A stretch of 64,000 nucleotides of DNA, from assembly GCA_002347265.1 (NCBI GenBank), contig DDYB01000032.1, positions 77,121-141,120 on the forward strand, given 5' to 3'. Of the stretch, positions 1-8,649 are shown piece after piece (position 1 is the first letter of the stretch; each line of letters begins with the position of its first letter). A program made the position numbers and the translations under genes. The notes below the pieces were generated by a model that made no database searches, had not been told where the DNA came from, and saw nothing but the letters and a program-made list of their open reading frames with translations. The DNA is from Desulfobacteraceae bacterium UBA2245. GTDB taxonomy: Bacteria > Desulfobacterota > Desulfobacteria > Desulfobacterales > UBA2245.

Positions 1-496
1 AAATCGTGCCGTCATCCAGTTCGGTGATCATCTCACTTTTGTACGGCTCGTTTTTGTATAATTCCAAAGCATCGGCCTTGGAAACAAGCTTGCGGGAAAA
101 AGGGATCTTTGCCTTGACGATTTTCTGAATCTCCGCCTCGATCTTTGGAAAGTCGGCCTCGGAAATCGGCGGCATGTCGATATCATAGTAGAAACCGTCC
201 TCCACGACCGGTCCGATCGTCAGTTTCGCCTCGGGGTACAGGTGCAATATGGCCTGAGCCATTACATGAGCCGCGCTGTGACGCATAATGTTCAGCGCTT
301 CCGGATCCTTTGCGGTGATAAATTGAACCCGGGCGTCAGCCGCGATCCTGGTGTATAGATCCACAAGTGAATCGTTGATCTTCATGGCTACGCAGTTTCT
401 GGCGAAATCTTCCGAAATGCTTCGGGCAACTTCAAAACCGGCAGGCGCATCTTCAAATCGCTTTATGTCTCCATTTGGAAATGTTATGGTAATCAT
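1..496 (-). CDS. thrS: Threonyl-tRNA synthetase, N-terminal part (runs off the window)
   Basis: This is the 5' end (165 codons) of threonyl-tRNA synthetase, which charges tRNA-Thr in the cytoplasm and edits mischarged Ser-tRNA. The ATG at 496 gives MITITFPNGD, a TGS domain over about residues 1-62. The editing domain then begins, with its HSAAH motif at residues 73-77, the same positions as in E. coli ThrS. The catalytic core lies beyond the left edge. In many bacteria thrS directly precedes infC; here infC is 59 kb away on the other strand. The identification is secure from the N-terminal architecture. Confidence 0.95.
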   Translation of the reverse strand, partial: MITITFPNGDIKRFEDAPAGFEVARSISEDFARNCVAMKINDSLVDLYTRIAADARVQFITAKDPEALNIMRHSAAHVMAQAILHLYPEAKLTIGPVVEDGFYYDIDMPPISEADFPKIEAEIQKIVKAKIPFSRKLVSKADALELYKNEPYKSEMITELDDGTI

Positions 497-570
497 CGAT
501 TTTTCACCGGTCAAAAATTGAAGGTTTAACATGGGGTTAACAGTATTCGGTACTTAGGTTATCTGTATCG

Positions 571-1752
571 ATGGGTCAAGAAAAAAATATGATGAATAGC
601 TTGCAGCTTGATTATCGGATCGTGGATACGTTTGAAGATCTTCAACGGGTGGCGGAGGGCTTTGAGACGCAACGGTCGGTTGCCGTGGATCTGGAGGCGG
701 ATTCCATGTATCATTTTCAGGAGCGGGTCTGTCTGATTCAGATGGCCTCCCGGAATCTGTCCGTCGTGATTGACCCCCTGAAAATCGGCGACCTGTCTCC
801 CCTGAGAAGCGTTTTCGAAAATCCGCGCATTCAAAAAATATTTCACGGCGCCGATTATGACGTGCGGTCCCTGTATCGGGACTTTTCCTTTAACATCAAC
901 CAGATGTTTGATACGCAGGTGGCATGCCGATTTCTCGGCATGCGGCAAACCGGACTGGATGCGGTGCTGCAGGAGCGGTTCGGAATCCGGCTGGATAAAA
1001 AGTACCAGAAAAAAGACTGGTCCCGGCGGCCTCTTCCGCCTGAGATGATCGAGTATGCTGCAAAAGACGTCATGTATCTGCACCCGCTCTCCAAAATCCT
1101 GCAAGCGGAACTGAAAGAAAAGAACCGGCTTTCATGGGTCCAGGAGGAATGTCAGAGTCTGAGCCGTGTTCGGCCCGCTGAGAACGGAGGCGCTCCCCTG
1201 TTTCTTCGGTTCAAGGGCTCCGGCCGTTTGAATCGCCGCCATCTGGCGATTCTCGAGGCCCTGCTGCAGTTCCGAAGGCACATCGCCGAAACGCTTGACC
1301 GCCCTCTTTTCAAGGTGATCGGAAATCATGCGCTGATGCGCATTGCTGTCGAAAAGCCGGCCAGTCTGAAAGAGCTGGAAGACTCACGGGCCCTGAGTCC
1401 GGGGCAGTTTCGAATGTACGGGCGCGGAATTGTGGAGGCGGTGTGTCGTGCCCTGACGGCGCCGGACGCCGAACTGCCCGTCTATCCGCGCACAAAAACG
1501 GCTCCGGTTTCCCCGGAGATTGCCCTTCGGGTCAAGACGCTGAAATCAAGAATTGAAAATCTGGCGGAGTCTCTGGAACTCGACGCGTCGGTTCTGTGCC
1601 CAAGAGCGCTGATCGGAACCATCGCTACGGCCAATCCGGTTAACATTCGGTCGCTCAAGGCATTGCCGGATCTGAAGAATTGGCAACGGAAAACATTCGG
1701 ACACGAAATTGTAACCGTTCTGAATGATTTGAAAGGAAAAAATAAACGATGA
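571..1752 (+). CDS. rnd: Ribonuclease D-like 3'-5' exonuclease with HRDC domain
   Basis: A 393-residue DEDDy-family exonuclease of the RNase D type, which trims 3' ends of tRNA precursors and other small RNAs. The exonuclease signatures are visible: D40 and E42 in VAVDLEADS, the second motif FHGADYDVRSL, and the third motif YAAKDVMYL with the family tyrosine and aspartate. An HRDC nucleic-acid-binding domain follows at about residues 218-290. Length fits RNase D (about 370-390). The start is either ATG 571 or ATG 589; neither has a strong Shine-Dalgarno sequence. The stop overlaps the ATG of the next gene by four bases, so the two are probably cotranscribed. Confidence 0.88.
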   Translation: MGQEKNMMNSLQLDYRIVDTFEDLQRVAEGFETQRSVAVDLEADSMYHFQERVCLIQMASRNLSVVIDPLKIGDLSPLRSVFENPRIQKIFHGADYDVRSLYRDFSFNINQMFDTQVACRFLGMRQTGLDAVLQERFGIRLDKKYQKKDWSRRPLPPEMIEYAAKDVMYLHPLSKILQAELKEKNRLSWVQEECQSLSRVRPAENGGAPLFLRFKGSGRLNRRHLAILEALLQFRRHIAETLDRPLFKVIGNHALMRIAVEKPASLKELEDSRALSPGQFRMYGRGIVEAVCRALTAPDAELPVYPRTKTAPVSPEIALRVKTLKSRIENLAESLELDASVLCPRALIGTIATANPVNIRSLKALPDLKNWQRKTFGHEIVTVLNDLKGKNKR

Positions 1753-2354
1753 AGCGCGTATCGTTTTTTTCCGGCGCCTGCCGGCTGGAAGGTTTGCTTC
1801 AGGAGGGACATTGGCCGGATAAGGGGGTTGTTGTCACCCATCCTCATCCGCTTTACGGCGGCGACATGTACAACCTGGTTGTCGAACGGATTGCCGATGC
1901 CTATCAACGCAAGGGCTATACGGTCCTGCGTCCCAATTTCAGAGGAGTCGGTAACAGCGAAGGGGTTTATGACAACGGCCGGGGCGAACGACGGGATGTG
2001 GCGGCGGCCCGAAAATATCTCGAGACTCTTGGAATCGTCCATATCGATCTGGCGGGATATTCCTTCGGCGCCTGGATCAATGCCGGCCTGAATATTGAAT
2101 CCATGGGGCCGGGCAGCCAGATCATGATATCCCCGCCCGTGGCTTTTATGGATTTCAGCGATATCTCGGCGGTCAGCCGGTTGAAGCTGGTGGTCGCCGG
2201 CTCTCTGGACGAGTTTGCGCCGCCGGCGACGCTCGAAAAAATGGTTCCCCGGTGGAATCCGAATGCCAGGCTGGAGGTGATTACCGGCGCCGACCATTTT
2301 TACGATGCGTTTTTGAATGCGTTGCATCAGATGCTTTGTTCCCGTATTGAATAA
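1749..2354 (+). CDS. Alpha/beta hydrolase (serine hydrolase family)
   Basis: A 201-residue alpha/beta hydrolase. The nucleophile elbow GYSFGAW puts the catalytic serine at residue 105. The oxyanion-side motif HPHPLYGGDM (residues 31-40) and a late histidine in GADHFYDAF complete a probable Ser-Asp-His triad. The HPHP start and short length match a group of small cytosolic hydrolases often annotated as CocE/NonD-like; the substrate is unknown. Its ATG overlaps the RNase D stop (ATGA), so translation is likely coupled. There is no signal peptide. Confidence 0.8.
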   Translation: MKRVSFFSGACRLEGLLQEGHWPDKGVVVTHPHPLYGGDMYNLVVERIADAYQRKGYTVLRPNFRGVGNSEGVYDNGRGERRDVAAARKYLETLGIVHIDLAGYSFGAWINAGLNIESMGPGSQIMISPPVAFMDFSDISAVSRLKLVVAGSLDEFAPPATLEKMVPRWNPNARLEVITGADHFYDAFLNALHQMLCSRIE

Positions 2355-2721
2355 TCGGACAAGTCATTTTAAATATTTTAACCAATTGATTCTACGCGAC
2401 ATAATGATTTACCCTTGAATGCGCTTGACAGAAAAAAGGTATTGCCATAGTGTTTAATAAAAAGATTGAAATAATTTTCTAAAAGAAATTCATTTCAATT
2501 CAGGTCGGATTTTTTTATCCTGTTGAATAAAACGCGGAAAAATGCTTTATGGGTGATTGATCATAAGCTTCTGGAACGCAGCGGGATCAGGTGTAGTTCT
2601 GAATAGGGTCGCCTGTCGGAGTTGGTTTGCGATGCACCGGGTTCGAATGTTTGACAAGTGTTCCCCGTTTGAATGCGTATAGGGCATATAGTGTCGGGGG
2701 GCTTAAGAAAGAGGAGGGTTT
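2355..2721. other. Intergenic region before the kinase-like gene
   Basis: These 367 bases hold no convincing gene. A possible sigma-70 promoter on the + strand is TTGACA (2425-2430), 17 bases, TAGTGT (2448-2453); the -10 match is weak. A second TTGACA at 2651 has no well-spaced -10 box. Just before the next gene is a strong AGGAGG ribosome-binding site at about 2712-2717. Confidence 0.35.
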
Positions 2722-3402
2722 ATGACGACGACAAAGGCACGTTCGGTTGAACAGATGGTTGATCAGCAGATGTCCAAATGGCAGATGGAACGCAAAAAGA
2801 GCCAAATTGAAGAATACAAGCGGCCCATGGTAGTCACCATTTCCAGAGAACCCGGAAGCGGGGGCCGCATCATTGCAGAAAAGATAGCCGCAAGGATGGG
2901 ATGGGATTTGTTTTATCAGGAAGTGCTCAACGAAATGGCCAAGAGCGCCAAGGTCACAAAGACCTTCATGGATACTCTGGATGAAAAGGGTCTGAACACA
3001 CTGGAGGAATGGATCTCATCTCTGGTTCACGAACGGCATTTATGGCCGGATCAGTATCTCCAGCACCTGATGAAGGTGATCGGCGCCATCGGCAAGCACG
3101 GAAAGGTGGTTGTGATCGGCCGTGGCTCCAACTTCATCATTCCACAGGAGCGTCGCGTCAGTGTCCGTGTGATTGCCCCCCTGGATGTACGGGTCAAAGA
3201 GATCGCCAAGGCCTTTAACCTGCCCGCGGACGAGGCGGAACGGCGCGCGATTCACACCGAATCCAACCGGAAGGCCGCCATTCGTAAATACTTTAACGCG
3301 GATATCGCCGATCCGCTCAACTACGACATCACGGTTAACACGGGAATGCTCTCTTTAGATCAAGCCGTGGATGTAATTTGCGCCGCTGTACACAAAGAGT
3401 AG
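2722..3402 (+). CDS. Cytidylate-kinase-like family protein
   Basis: A 226-residue P-loop protein resembling the cytidylate-kinase-like family. After a charged 34-residue leader, the strand VVTISREPGSGG (from about residue 36) carries the nucleotide-binding loop. The family pattern continues with the Arg-rich stretch near VIGRGSNFIIP and a lid-like region RAIHTESNRKAAIRKYF. True CMP kinase Cmk has a GPxGSGK loop, whereas this one reads REPGSGGR, so a nucleoside monophosphate kinase activity is plausible but not certain. A strong Shine-Dalgarno AGGAGG precedes the ATG. It is transcribed alone and is followed by a hairpin. Confidence 0.72.
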   Translation: MTTTKARSVEQMVDQQMSKWQMERKKSQIEEYKRPMVVTISREPGSGGRIIAEKIAARMGWDLFYQEVLNEMAKSAKVTKTFMDTLDEKGLNTLEEWISSLVHERHLWPDQYLQHLMKVIGAIGKHGKVVVIGRGSNFIIPQERRVSVRVIAPLDVRVKEIAKAFNLPADEAERRAIHTESNRKAAIRKYFNADIADPLNYDITVNTGMLSLDQAVDVICAAVHKE

Positions 3403-3422
3403 TGTTAATTTTATATCAAAAG

Positions 3423-3463
3423 CGGCTTCCTGTTCCGGAAAAGCTGCCCGGAGCAGGAAGCCG
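3423..3463. terminator. Inverted repeat between convergent genes, probable terminator
   Basis: Perfect 10-base arms (CGGCTTCCTG at 3423-3432, CAGGAAGCCG at 3454-3463), extended inward by a further G/C stretch, lie between the kinase-like gene and the convergent ABC-F gene. Read leftward, the stem is followed by CTTTTGATAT, a short U tract that suits termination of the ABC-F transcript. There is no U tract on the rightward side. Confidence 0.55.
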
Positions 3464-3543
3464 ATCCCGGTTCTGATGCATTCAGTGCTTCGGGCCTGTT
3501 GATGCGGGGGATGCAATCCGCCTTCAGAAGAACCGTATGAACA

Positions 3544-5400
3544 TCAGGACGGTGTGTCCAGCTCCGAAAGCTTGAGATCAAATTCGGCCTGCAGTGACCG
3601 GTGCGCTTCGGAGAGCTTTTCCAGCTCTTCAAAGAGCTCTTCGATGGCGCGCTCACAGCCGTGAATATCCTTGGAAATTTCGGCGATGCGCCGGCCGTCC
3701 TGACTTTCAACGGCCTGCATCACCGCCTCGTTGAGCCCCCGAATCCTGGATTCGTTTTGTTCGATCAGCGCTTCGGTTTGCGCGATGCGCGTTTCTACCG
3801 GCTTGAGCGCCCGTGAGCGCTGGGCGATGATTTCAGATCGCTGACGGCGCATCTCCTTCTTGTTCTTCTTGTTTGCCGGTTGGGTGTCCGGAACATCGGA
3901 TTTTTCGCACGCCTCCTCACTGGTCCATCCCACTTTTTCCAGAAAATCCTGATAGGAGCCTTCGAAAACACGGATCGAATTGTCCTGAAAAACCACCAGT
4001 CGTTGGGCTATGGCGTGGAGAAACATCTCATTATGGGTCACCATCGCCACCGCGCCTTCAAATGCGTCGACAGCCGCCAGCAGCGCGTCGCACGAATCCA
4101 TGTCCAGGTGGTTGGTCGGTTCGTCGAGCAGCAGAAAATTAACCGGTGAGGCCAGGATCTTTCCCAGCATGACCCGGCTTTTTTCTCCTCCGGAAAGCAC
4201 CGCGATTTTTTTCAGGGCCGCATCTCCCTCAAACATCATGGCGCCGCAGATGTTCCGCGCACGCTGCCGGTCCATATCCGGAAACGAGTAAAGAATCTCC
4301 TCTTCGACGCTGCGACTGTCCACAAGACTTTGAATGTTGGTCTGTTCGTAAAACCCTTTTTCCGCATGAGGATGACAGACGATCTTTCCGGATTGGGGCT
4401 TCAGCAAACCGGCCAGAAGCTTGAGAAGTGTGGTTTTGCCTCTTCCATTGGGCCCGACGATGCACACACGCTCTCCGGCGGCGATGGCAAGGTCAAAATT
4501 TTGTATCAGTTCGGGATGTCCCGGGTACCCGAAGGAAAGCGCTTCGGCCCGAAGAACGTATTTTCCGGAAAACGGCTTCGTGCGGAAGGAAAAATCAAGC
4601 GTTTTGAGTTCTTCCAGCTTATCGAGAGATCGCATCTTCTGCAGCGTTTTCACCCTGGACTGAACCATGTTGGCCAGCCTGGCTTTTGCCCGGAACCGAC
4701 TGATGAACAGGGTGATTTCCTTTTTCCGCCGCTCATCGTTGATCCGGGTCTTTTCATGGATTTCCTCTTCCTGGGCGATCTGCGCATAGTATTTTTCAGT
4801 GGGGCCTTCGATCTTGCGCATTTTTTTCCGATGGATTCCCAGGGTGTGGGTAATCACACGGTCCATAAAACTTCGGTCGTGCGTGATGAGCAGCAGCTCT
4901 CTGGGCCAGGAAACCAGAAAGCGCTCCATCCATCGAATGGCGGTAATGTCCAGATAATTGGTGGGCTCATCGAGAAGAATCAGATCCGGCTCGGAAACAA
5001 GCACCTTGGCCAGGTTGAGGCGGACCTGGAATCCGCCGGAAAATTCATCCGGCCGACGATTCAAATCCCTTTCGCAGAACCCCAGCCCGAAGAGCACCTT
5101 TTCCGCCTTCCATGTCTGGTCATTTTCGGAAATGGGCAGGCCCCGCATCGCTTCTTTCAGAACCGTATCCTCGGCAAACGCGATTTCCTGTCGTACATAG
5201 CCCAGGCAATAGTTTTTCGGAACCGAAATGACTCCCGAATCCGGCGTTTCCTCGCCGATGATCATTCGAACAAGCGTGGTCTTGCCGTCGCCGTTTCGGC
5301 CGACCAGGCCGATGCGCTCCCGGGAATTGATCTTTACGGAGACGTCTTCAAAAAGGCTCTGTCCGCCGTAGCTTTTGCTGAGATTTTCAATGGCAATCAT
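3544..5400 (-). CDS. ABC-F family ATP-binding protein
   Basis: A 618-residue ABC-F protein: two ATPase modules in one chain without membrane segments. Members act on the ribosome as translation factors or antibiotic-protection proteins. The first module has the Walker A loop GRNGDGKTT and signature FSGGFQVRL; the second has GPNGRGKTT and LSGGEKSRV, each followed by LLDEPTN. Between them is the charged linker typical of the family, and the C-terminal 90 residues form a coiled coil rich in Glu/Arg, as in Uup and YdiF. Length and the C-terminal coil favour Uup/YdiF-like housekeeping members over a resistance protein. The ATG at 5400 lies 51 bases after the thyX stop. Confidence 0.9.
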   Translation of the reverse strand: MIAIENLSKSYGGQSLFEDVSVKINSRERIGLVGRNGDGKTTLVRMIIGEETPDSGVISVPKNYCLGYVRQEIAFAEDTVLKEAMRGLPISENDQTWKAEKVLFGLGFCERDLNRRPDEFSGGFQVRLNLAKVLVSEPDLILLDEPTNYLDITAIRWMERFLVSWPRELLLITHDRSFMDRVITHTLGIHRKKMRKIEGPTEKYYAQIAQEEEIHEKTRINDERRKKEITLFISRFRAKARLANMVQSRVKTLQKMRSLDKLEELKTLDFSFRTKPFSGKYVLRAEALSFGYPGHPELIQNFDLAIAAGERVCIVGPNGRGKTTLLKLLAGLLKPQSGKIVCHPHAEKGFYEQTNIQSLVDSRSVEEEILYSFPDMDRQRARNICGAMMFEGDAALKKIAVLSGGEKSRVMLGKILASPVNFLLLDEPTNHLDMDSCDALLAAVDAFEGAVAMVTHNEMFLHAIAQRLVVFQDNSIRVFEGSYQDFLEKVGWTSEEACEKSDVPDTQPANKKNKKEMRRQRSEIIAQRSRALKPVETRIAQTEALIEQNESRIRGLNEAVMQAVESQDGRRIAEISKDIHGCERAIEELFEELEKLSEAHRSLQAEFDLKLSELDTPS

Positions 5401-5451
5401 GAATGTTTTGTATTTGCGGCCTTTCCCCGCCGGGAAAAAAGCGGGTTGCTG

Positions 5452-6066
5452 TTAACCGGAAATTTTTTCCGCCAAATCTTCGAACAGAACCGGAATTTCC
5501 CGGGCAAATCCTCGAAGGCAATCCCGCATCAGGACGCGGATCTGGGGATGCGCCGCCTGGCTGCATCTCAGATGAAATACGGAGCGCCATTCCCGGAGAT
5601 TAGCGGTCATGACGATTTCGGTTTTTAGAGATTGCGGCAGCACCTCGCGCGCCTGTTCCGGTGAACTTCCGCTTTCAAGCAGATGCCGATAACAGGATTC
5701 GGCGGTTTCCATGGCTTTCAGCCAGGTCTGCTGCTCGGCCGGGCTCCAGGCGTTCCACCAGACAGGTTGAATAAATTCCATCTGGTCGTAACGGACATAT
5801 CGGGTGGATTCCTGGGAATAAGAAGCCAGGCGGTGTCGAACCAGTTCATGGGTGACGCCCCGGTTGGTGATAAAGCGAATCGAAGCCGTGCAATGCTCGA
5901 TGACCGACTCGTGACCTCGGCTGACCAGCATGCGGGCGAATTTTTCCGAAGTGCCCGGACCGATGCGCTCTTCGGACTGATAACAGGTTCGGCCCGCCCG
6001 TTCGATCAGCTCCAGAGGCCGGGACGGCTTTTGAAGCCAGCTCCAGCTTTGCTCGATTATTTTCAT
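5452..6066 (-). CDS. thyX: Flavin-dependent thymidylate synthase ThyX
   Basis: ThyX makes dTMP from dUMP using methylene-tetrahydrofolate and FADH2. The signature RHRLASYSQESTR matches the family motif RHRx7S, and the N-terminal histidine/serine region GHESVIEH is also typical. The protein is 204 residues from ATG 6066, which has the ribosome-binding site GAGGA eight bases upstream; the only longer in-frame start is a TTG two codons earlier. No ThyA gene is visible in the window. It is probably cotranscribed with the ABC-F gene downstream. Confidence 0.95.
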   Translation of the reverse strand: MKIIEQSWSWLQKPSRPLELIERAGRTCYQSEERIGPGTSEKFARMLVSRGHESVIEHCTASIRFITNRGVTHELVRHRLASYSQESTRYVRYDQMEFIQPVWWNAWSPAEQQTWLKAMETAESCYRHLLESGSSPEQAREVLPQSLKTEIVMTANLREWRSVFHLRCSQAAHPQIRVLMRDCLRGFAREIPVLFEDLAEKISG

Positions 6067-6210
6067 GATCAATTCCTCAAGATTTCAGTCGTTTATAATA
6101 AATCAAATTACGGGCACTATAGATGAAAGCCGGGCGGAAGTCAACTTCGGCAAGCTCGGTTCAATCTTGAAAATGGAATTGCTTTGAATAAGAATTGCTC
6201 CGGTAAGTGT

Positions 6211-6238
6211 TTGACATTTTAAGGCCGCACAATATACT
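6211..6238 (+). promoter_or_regulatory. Sigma-70-type promoter of dnaJ
   Basis: A perfect -35 box TTGACA (6211-6216) is followed by 16 bases and TATACT (6233-6238), five of six matches to the -10 consensus. It lies 48 bases upstream of the dnaJ start. No heat-shock-type promoter or CIRCE inverted repeat is evident. Confidence 0.65.
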
Positions 6239-6285
6239 TTTCAATATAATCTGCGCGAAACGATATCCTGAGGTCGGAGACGATT

Positions 6286-7407
6286 ATGGCAAAGGACTAT
6301 TACGAAATTCTGGGAGTTTCAAAGGATGCAAAACCCGATGACGTCAAAAAGGCCTATCGGCGGCTCGCACGCAAGTGGCATCCGGATTTGAACCCCGGAA
6401 ACCGCGAGGCTGAACAGAGGTTCAAGGATGCATCGGCTGCCTATGAATGCCTGAGCAATCCGGAAAAACGCAAAATTTACGATGAGTTCGGCGAGGACGG
6501 ACTTCGAGCCGGATTTGACCCGGGAAAAGCCCGTGAATACCGGAAATGGACCCAGGGCCATGGACCTGAGGCCGAGCCCAGCTTCGGGCGCTATCGAAGC
6601 TACGAGGATATCTTCGGAAATATGTTTGATTTCTCTAAGGCCGGTGACTATTCGGCACGCCGATCCCGGAAGGGAAGTGATATCGAAACCGGAATGACCA
6701 TCGATCTGATCAGTTCTCTGAAGGGAGTTTCCACCCGGATCGCCATTGAAAAACCCGAAGTTTGCGGCGACTGCAAAGGCGCCGGCGTTCGCACCGCGGC
6801 AGGCGCGGCCTTGTGCCCGGCCTGCCGCGGAACGGGGAAAATCAGCGTGGCCGACGGCCCCATGGAATTCACTCGGACCTGTCCGCAGTGCCGCGGAACC
6901 GGGAGAACCATAGCGGTCTGCGCCGGGTGCGGCGGCAGCGGACAGCAATCAAAAACCGAAAAAATCCGCGTGGATATACCGGCGGGAGTCCGTGAAGGAT
7001 CGCGGGTGCGTGTGGCCGGAAAAGGAGAATCCGGTCCTGGCATTCAAACGCCCGGAGATCTCTATCTGATCATTCACATCGAACCGCATCCTTTTTTGAA
7101 GCGGGAAGACGACGACCTGCTCATGGAGGCGCCGGTGACCCTTGCCGAAATCATGGCCGGCGCCAAAATTGTTATTCCGACCATTGACGGACCGGTCACC
7201 CTCAAGATTCCGCCTCAGAGCCAGAATGGTCAGACTTTGCGGCTGAAGGGCAAGGGCGCAGTCAACCCCAAAACCAAAAAACGGGGAGACTTTCTGGTCA
7301 GGCTTCAGGTGCGGGTGCCGAAAACCAAGGATGAAAAAACACTTCAAGCCGTAAAAGAAATGGATCGTTTGTACGGAGAGGACCCTCGGGCGGGTCTTGA
7401 ACTGTGA
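6286..7407 (+). CDS. dnaJ: DnaJ-type chaperone (type I J-domain protein)
   Basis: A 373-residue Hsp40 co-chaperone that delivers substrates to DnaK and stimulates its ATPase. The J domain (residues 4-70) has the essential HPD at 32-34. Four zinc-binding repeats follow: CGDCKGAG, CPACRGTG, CPQCRGTG and CAGCGGSG. The C-terminal substrate-binding domains end near LYGEDPRAG. The linker between the J domain and the zinc fingers is Gly/Phe-poor compared with canonical DnaJ and rich in Tyr/Arg. No dnaK or grpE is nearby, so this may be a second DnaJ. It converges on the CbpM-like gene with only four bases between the stops. Confidence 0.9.
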   Translation: MAKDYYEILGVSKDAKPDDVKKAYRRLARKWHPDLNPGNREAEQRFKDASAAYECLSNPEKRKIYDEFGEDGLRAGFDPGKAREYRKWTQGHGPEAEPSFGRYRSYEDIFGNMFDFSKAGDYSARRSRKGSDIETGMTIDLISSLKGVSTRIAIEKPEVCGDCKGAGVRTAAGAALCPACRGTGKISVADGPMEFTRTCPQCRGTGRTIAVCAGCGGSGQQSKTEKIRVDIPAGVREGSRVRVAGKGESGPGIQTPGDLYLIIHIEPHPFLKREDDDLLMEAPVTLAEIMAGAKIVIPTIDGPVTLKIPPQSQNGQTLRLKGKGAVNPKTKKRGDFLVRLQVRVPKTKDEKTLQAVKEMDRLYGEDPRAGLEL

Positions 7408-7411
7408 TGGG

Positions 7412-7726
7412 CTATTCGTTTTTGAGCATGTCCTGAATTCGGCGGCTCATATCCTCCAGAATGTCATCAAACTGCCTTCGCATTTCAAACATGTTCTGGC
7501 GAAGGCGAAGAATGATTTCCACGCCCGGCAGATTGACCTGCATGTCCTCGACCAGAATTTTGCACAGACGCAGCTTTTCAAGATCATCGGCTGAAAACAA
7601 TTTTTCCGGAGATTCGGCCCGGGAAACCGGACATAGAATATCCTCTTTTTCGAGATCGTCGAGAAAGCTCTCTTTCAGGCTGAAAGATTCGATCACTTCG
7701 CGGATTGTCCAGAATTGCTTTTGCAT
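7412..7726 (-). CDS. CbpM-like chaperone modulator / MerR-type helix-turn-helix protein
   Basis: A small (104-residue) protein starting MQKQFWTIREV, with an N-terminal MerR_2-type helix-turn-helix (about residues 5-70) and a C-terminal amphipathic helix (about 75-104). This layout is that of CbpM, which binds the J domain of CbpA and blocks it. Its position against a dnaJ-type gene supports the link, although the genes are convergent rather than in the usual tandem operon. The ATG at 7726 was preferred over an upstream in-frame ATG at 7786 because the residues before it are not MerR-like. A plain MerR-type regulator is the alternative. Confidence 0.65.
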   Translation of the reverse strand: MQKQFWTIREVIESFSLKESFLDDLEKEDILCPVSRAESPEKLFSADDLEKLRLCKILVEDMQVNLPGVEIILRLRQNMFEMRRQFDDILEDMSRRIQDMLKNE

Positions 7727-7886
7727 GGCAAAAAGCCCTTCAAGAAATATTTCCTTTAAACTACCACAGCCCGGTGCGCTTGGCAAGACGCCTTCAAATG
7801 CGTTTTTACGCTTTCTGGATCCATCCTTCGGTCAGGACCGCCCCTGCGAATTCCTCCTTTCAACGGGATGTCGATTCCACGCATCA

Positions 7887-8645
7887 TCACTCCTTGAGGC
7901 GAATGTAAATTTCTCCCTGTGAAATCTTGATATCGGCGACGCCTTCATCGAAAAGTTTCCAGAAGCCTTCCTGAGAACCGAATTCCTTCATCAGGTTTTT
8001 ATATTTCAGGTTTCCCAGCCAGGCATTGGGAAGCGGAATGCCTCCGAGGCTGATTCCCTGAAGCGCCACCTCCGGTTTGCCGTTTTCAAAGCGAACCGAA
8101 AGACCCGCGTGAAGCCGCAGGGTTTTTCCGCCCAGGAACAGAATATCCTTGTCCATCGGCATCAGCACCTTGATGCTGATCAGATCGTCCGATAAATCAA
8201 TGGCCAGGCGCTGCGCTATTTCCGGCTGGTTCGCAATCAGAGCGTTGATCTCTTTTTCCGTAAACCGGATGGTGCGATCCGCTCCGGCTTCGGTGTAAGC
8301 CTCGGGCTCTGAGCGATCGGAAGCATCCTTTTTCGCTGCATCTGAGCGCGGGTCCGTGCCCTGAACCGCCTTTTCAAATTTTTGAAGTTTTTTATTCAGA
8401 ATTTCCTGTTCACGCTGATCCAGCTGCGTGGGGGTAAACCGGGGCGCATAGATGTAACGATGGATCCACCAGGCTGAAAAAACTGCAAGAACGACCAGGA
8501 CAATTGCAAGAATCAGTCCCCAGTGCCAACGGCCTCCGGGTTCCGGCTTTGAAGAAAAATCAGAGCTGGAGTCCTCCTGTTGAATCGCCGGGACTTCGGC
8601 CGGTTTCACGCCTTCAGAATGGTTTTCTGTATGATTGTTCGGCAT
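7887..8645 (-). CDS. Single-pass membrane protein of unknown function
   Basis: A 252-residue protein beginning MPNNHTENH. An acidic, probably cytoplasmic N-terminus (1-40) is followed by one membrane segment around WGLILAIVLVVLAVFSAWW (about 41-60). A charged, Lys/Asp-rich linker then leads to a C-terminal domain (about 115-252) with regular strands, for example LSVRFENGKPEVALQGISL. The fold of that domain was not recognised; it is presumably periplasmic. The ATG at 8645 has AAGGA nine bases upstream, and the longer start at 8669 would overlap the preceding gene. It follows the cyclase-family gene directly and is probably in its operon. Confidence 0.7.
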   Translation of the reverse strand: MPNNHTENHSEGVKPAEVPAIQQEDSSSDFSSKPEPGGRWHWGLILAIVLVVLAVFSAWWIHRYIYAPRFTPTQLDQREQEILNKKLQKFEKAVQGTDPRSDAAKKDASDRSEPEAYTEAGADRTIRFTEKEINALIANQPEIAQRLAIDLSDDLISIKVLMPMDKDILFLGGKTLRLHAGLSVRFENGKPEVALQGISLGGIPLPNAWLGNLKYKNLMKEFGSQEGFWKLFDEGVADIKISQGEIYIRLKE

Positions 8646-8649
8646 GTTT

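Noticed and set aside
2630..2660. GGTTCGAAT-like stretch resembling a tRNA T-loop
   Set aside because: The rest does not fold as a cloverleaf; no tRNA is supported.
4330..5628. A 432-codon open frame antisense to the ABC-F gene
   Set aside because: It lies wholly opposite a clear ABC-F ATPase and thyX; composition is that of a shadow frame with no known motif.
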